From: Rotaria socialis
Lineage: Eukaryota > Rotifera > Eurotatoria > Philodinida > Philodinidae
Length of the DNA stretch: 64,000 nucleotides
Assembly: GCA_905331475.1 (NCBI GenBank)
Contig: CAJNYU010000560.1
Coordinates: forward strand, 202,317 to 266,316
Direction: 5' to 3'
Position numbers and translations under genes: made by a program. The notes beneath the pieces were generated by a model. That model was not told the DNA's origin. It did no database searches and saw only the letters and a program-made list of their open reading frames with translations. How positions within the stretch are numbered: position 1 is the stretch's first letter; each line of letters opens with the position of its first letter. Shown here piece by piece: positions 61,875 to 64,000 of this stretch.

Positions 61875-62963
61875 CTAAGAAGCTTGCATAGTTTTAGTTA
61901 CTGTTTCATAACTTGGTGGCAAGTCAGTCTCGTCAAAGCCATTGTTTTGTTGATGTCCTCCTAATATTGCTTCTGTGCCAACAACGACTGGAATGCTTAC
62001 TTCAAAGTTCGTGAATATTCCATGGGATTTCACCCGCAGTAAAAGTTCATAGTCAACGTTAAAATTGTACGAATGATCACTATGCAATGTCGAGAATGTG
62101 TGTGTAGGTGTTAAATTAATAGAAGGTACTGGTAGACCGAAATCACGTTGAAAATATAATTCATTGAACTCGTTCAAACCTGGTAGATTGATAGAAAAGA
62201 TAACTTCGTCATTATGGTTGAGCGCAGTTTTTCGATGTTGAATGAATGCGGCGTCGATTCTTTTGATTTCAGTTCGTTCAGGGTTGTGAACATTTATTTG
62301 AACAGACAACGATTGACCAGGCACAATCTGACTATGACGTAGATAACCATGTAGACGAAGTTGTTTGCGATTCTGTTTGTCAAAGGAAAGCGGGTTTTGC
62401 ACGTCATCCATACGAAAATGATTCATACGAAGATAAATCATCAACGGGTAAGTTCGTGTAACGTTCACTTTGAATCGTGGTCTGTTAAGAACGATTTGAG
62501 CGTAGTATTTGATGTGAGGGTAAGCGCCGACATTCGGACTTGACGATGGAGGTAAATTTTCGGGAAGACTAACATCAAATGGCCATGTGTATGTACCACG
62601 ATTCAGAATTATTTTCTCCTACGAAAATTACAAAAAACTAGGCGTGTTTTAAAATTTTCATCAATACATGCTTACTTGTAAACTGTCGGGTCGAGCAAGA
62701 GGTAAATGATTGGTGAAAAATGGTATGTGATGATAATCAGTATAGTATTCTGTGGTCGAGTTTCCATTTGAATCTGTAGAAGAACGACTCTCTGCTGTTG
62801 TATAAGCAAGTTCACCGACAATTTCGATAAATATCTCTACTAATTTCAGTCTATCATGCTTATTTTGAAATAAGATTTCTCCTGATACATGTTCACCTGG
62901 AAAATAAAATTCAGTTGATCGATTGAAGTTCACTTGAATCATGGCACTCTCGTTTGCACCCAT
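61875..62963 (-). CDS. Arrestin-domain-containing protein (ARRDC/alpha-arrestin)
   Basis: Two exons, 62676-62963 and 61875-62618, joined in phase 0 by a 57-bp intron, giving 343 residues. The arrestin N-domain has MIQVNFNRSTEFYFPGEHVS then GEILFQN, KLVEIFIEIVGELAYT, ILNRGTYTWPFDVSLPENLP then SS, and HIKYYAQIVLNRPRFKVNVT. The C-domain has LHGYLRHSQIVPGQSLSVQI, NVHNPERTEIKRIDAAFIQH and VDYELLLRVKS. The C-terminus LPPSYETVTK carries a PPxY motif for WW domains of NEDD4-type ubiquitin ligases. Alpha-arrestins link membrane proteins to ubiquitin-driven endocytosis. The stop is only 21 bp from the stop of the convergent GH32 gene, so the two 3' UTRs almost certainly overlap in antisense. Confidence 0.92.
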
Positions 62964-63815
62964 CGCTACTCTTGTTAGGCAACGCGAATATTATAAAAGC
63001 AAGCGGCTCCTTTATCTAATGAAAAAATATGATATCTTTGAGAAACAAAACGTGGTTGTATCACAAGATATGCGTTCTTTTTTCGTCAATAATAAGTGTC
63101 TCGAGTGTTCAGATAGAATAAAGAATTGTTTAATTCACAAGAAAAGCGTTGATGAATAATACTTTCTTGATATGAAAGTTTTTTGCTTCATTTTATATAC
63201 CTGATTGAAAACGAAATAGACTCTTAGCGTCAATAATGAAATTTAATTTTAACATTCTAAAATCATACATCTGCAAAAAAAGAAGAAAATTTTCTTCAAA
63301 TGTCTTATTGTATAATATTTTGTTTTAGAAGAAGGAATTGATTGTTTACTCATTTTTATTCTTTATCAATGATATTTTTTATTCTTCATTTAGTACAAAT
63401 ATGAAATTCGACAAAAATCAATCGGATATATGTATCGAAGAAATAAATGTTTCCTTTCCAACTTGAATATTTTAATTTTTCTCTTCTTTTTTTTTGTTTT
63501 TTTTTCAATCTAAAAATAAAAAATATGCAAGAAAGAAATGATTGATTATTACTTTGTTAAACTGTTCTCTAATGTAAAATATGAATTCTTTTAGCCATCC
63601 AGTAGAAAAAACACTTCATTTACTTCGCTTGCCTGACATGGATTGTGATTGTACGTGGTAGGCAATAAAATAAAAGCAGTAGCCTGGTGATAATCGACAG
63701 AACGCCTGCTTTTTTCGTTTTGTATTATTTTCTTTCCTTACAATTACCTATTCAAATACACGTGTATGCAGGTTACTATTATTTATTCAAGCATCATATT
63801 TTGAGTTTAATTCAG
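62964..63815. other. Upstream flank of the arrestin gene and of the terminal phosphoesterase fragment
   Basis: No supported gene. Should include the arrestin promoter. The frame at 63687-63869 is only the shadow and upstream part of the phosphoesterase exon. Confidence 0.4.
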
Positions 63816-63933
63816 GTGTCTGACGAAAAGATATTTGCTATCTCAGATCTTCACGTTGATCAAACATAAAATATGCAACGGGTTGAACAATTACCAACGA
63901 ACAAATATTTAAATGGCACAGTAATAATTGCAG
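63816..63933 (+). pseudogene. Calcineurin-like metallophosphoesterase exon with in-frame stop (fragment)
   Basis: After a TTCAG acceptor, the frame reads VSDEKIFAISDLHVDQT, a TAA, then NMQRVEQLPTNKYLNGTVIIAG before a GTTAAT donor. ISDLHVD with the D-x-H metal-binding pair, N at the expected spacing, and TVIIAG (normally followed by D) are the first two motifs of the calcineurin-like phosphoesterase fold. The TAA lies between HVD and N, where the family usually has a variable residue. The next exon is outside the window, so one nonsense codon is the only sign of decay; a sequencing error or an allele cannot be excluded. Confidence 0.6.
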
Positions 63934-64000
63934 GTTAATATTACTTAATAATTAATATTCGTACGTTAGGAATATTCAAGTCAAACTTTAGAGATGTTTA

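Overview
The window looks like nuclear DNA of an animal, most likely a bdelloid rotifer (an AT-rich Rotaria/Adineta-like genome). The basis is: animal housekeeping and signalling genes (MTR4 helicase, PKA catalytic subunit, eIF2D, SMAP-type ArfGAP, two-pore K+ channel, CD164-like mucin, arrestin-domain protein) split by many short GT-AG introns; intronless genes of non-animal character (a secreted GH32 beta-fructosidase and a GT92/GT2-like glycosyltransferase); a decayed DUF3431 gene of a largely fungal family; and single-exon rhodopsin-like receptors. The species call is inference. No bacterial operons, CRISPR arrays or rRNA genes were seen.

Layout. 1-421: last three exons of an MTR4-like exosome helicase (+). 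422-18.6 kb: one long PKA catalytic-subunit gene (+) with at least three alternative coding first exons that all splice in the same phase to one common exon, plus a fourth, four-codon first exon placed inside the following intron. Its long introns hold a foldback repeat and a poly-G assembly gap. 20.6-21.3 kb: small decaying membrane-anchored gene. 21.5-26.5 kb: eIF2D and an 11-exon SMAP ArfGAP, both on the minus strand. 26.5-31.6 kb: about 5 kb with no recognisable gene. 31.6-33.7 kb: K2P potassium channel (+).

35.7-49.3 kb is a degenerate, accessory-like block. It has a frameshifted GPCR pseudogene, a cytochrome-b561/ferric-reductase pseudogene, a CCGG-rich direct repeat, an inverted repeat, a degenerate tRNA-like cloverleaf, an intact intronless glycosyltransferase, a DUF3431 gene with two nonsense codons but intact splice sites, and a 517-bp hAT-type MITE with near-matching 8-bp target duplications.

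50.6-64 kb is gene-dense again: orphan GPCR (+), LRR single-pass receptor (+), low-complexity EF-hand protein (-), CD164-like sialomucin (+), GH32 enzyme (+), arrestin-domain adaptor (-, its stop only 21 bp from the GH32 stop), and the start of a calcineurin-like phosphoesterase fragment with an in-frame stop. No multi-gene system was recognised. The most biologically interesting items are the PKA N-terminal exon array, the horizontally acquired-looking carbohydrate enzymes, and the pseudogene/transposon block. Exon boundaries were placed by eye from splice consensus, reading phase and recalled protein-family similarity; no search was run.
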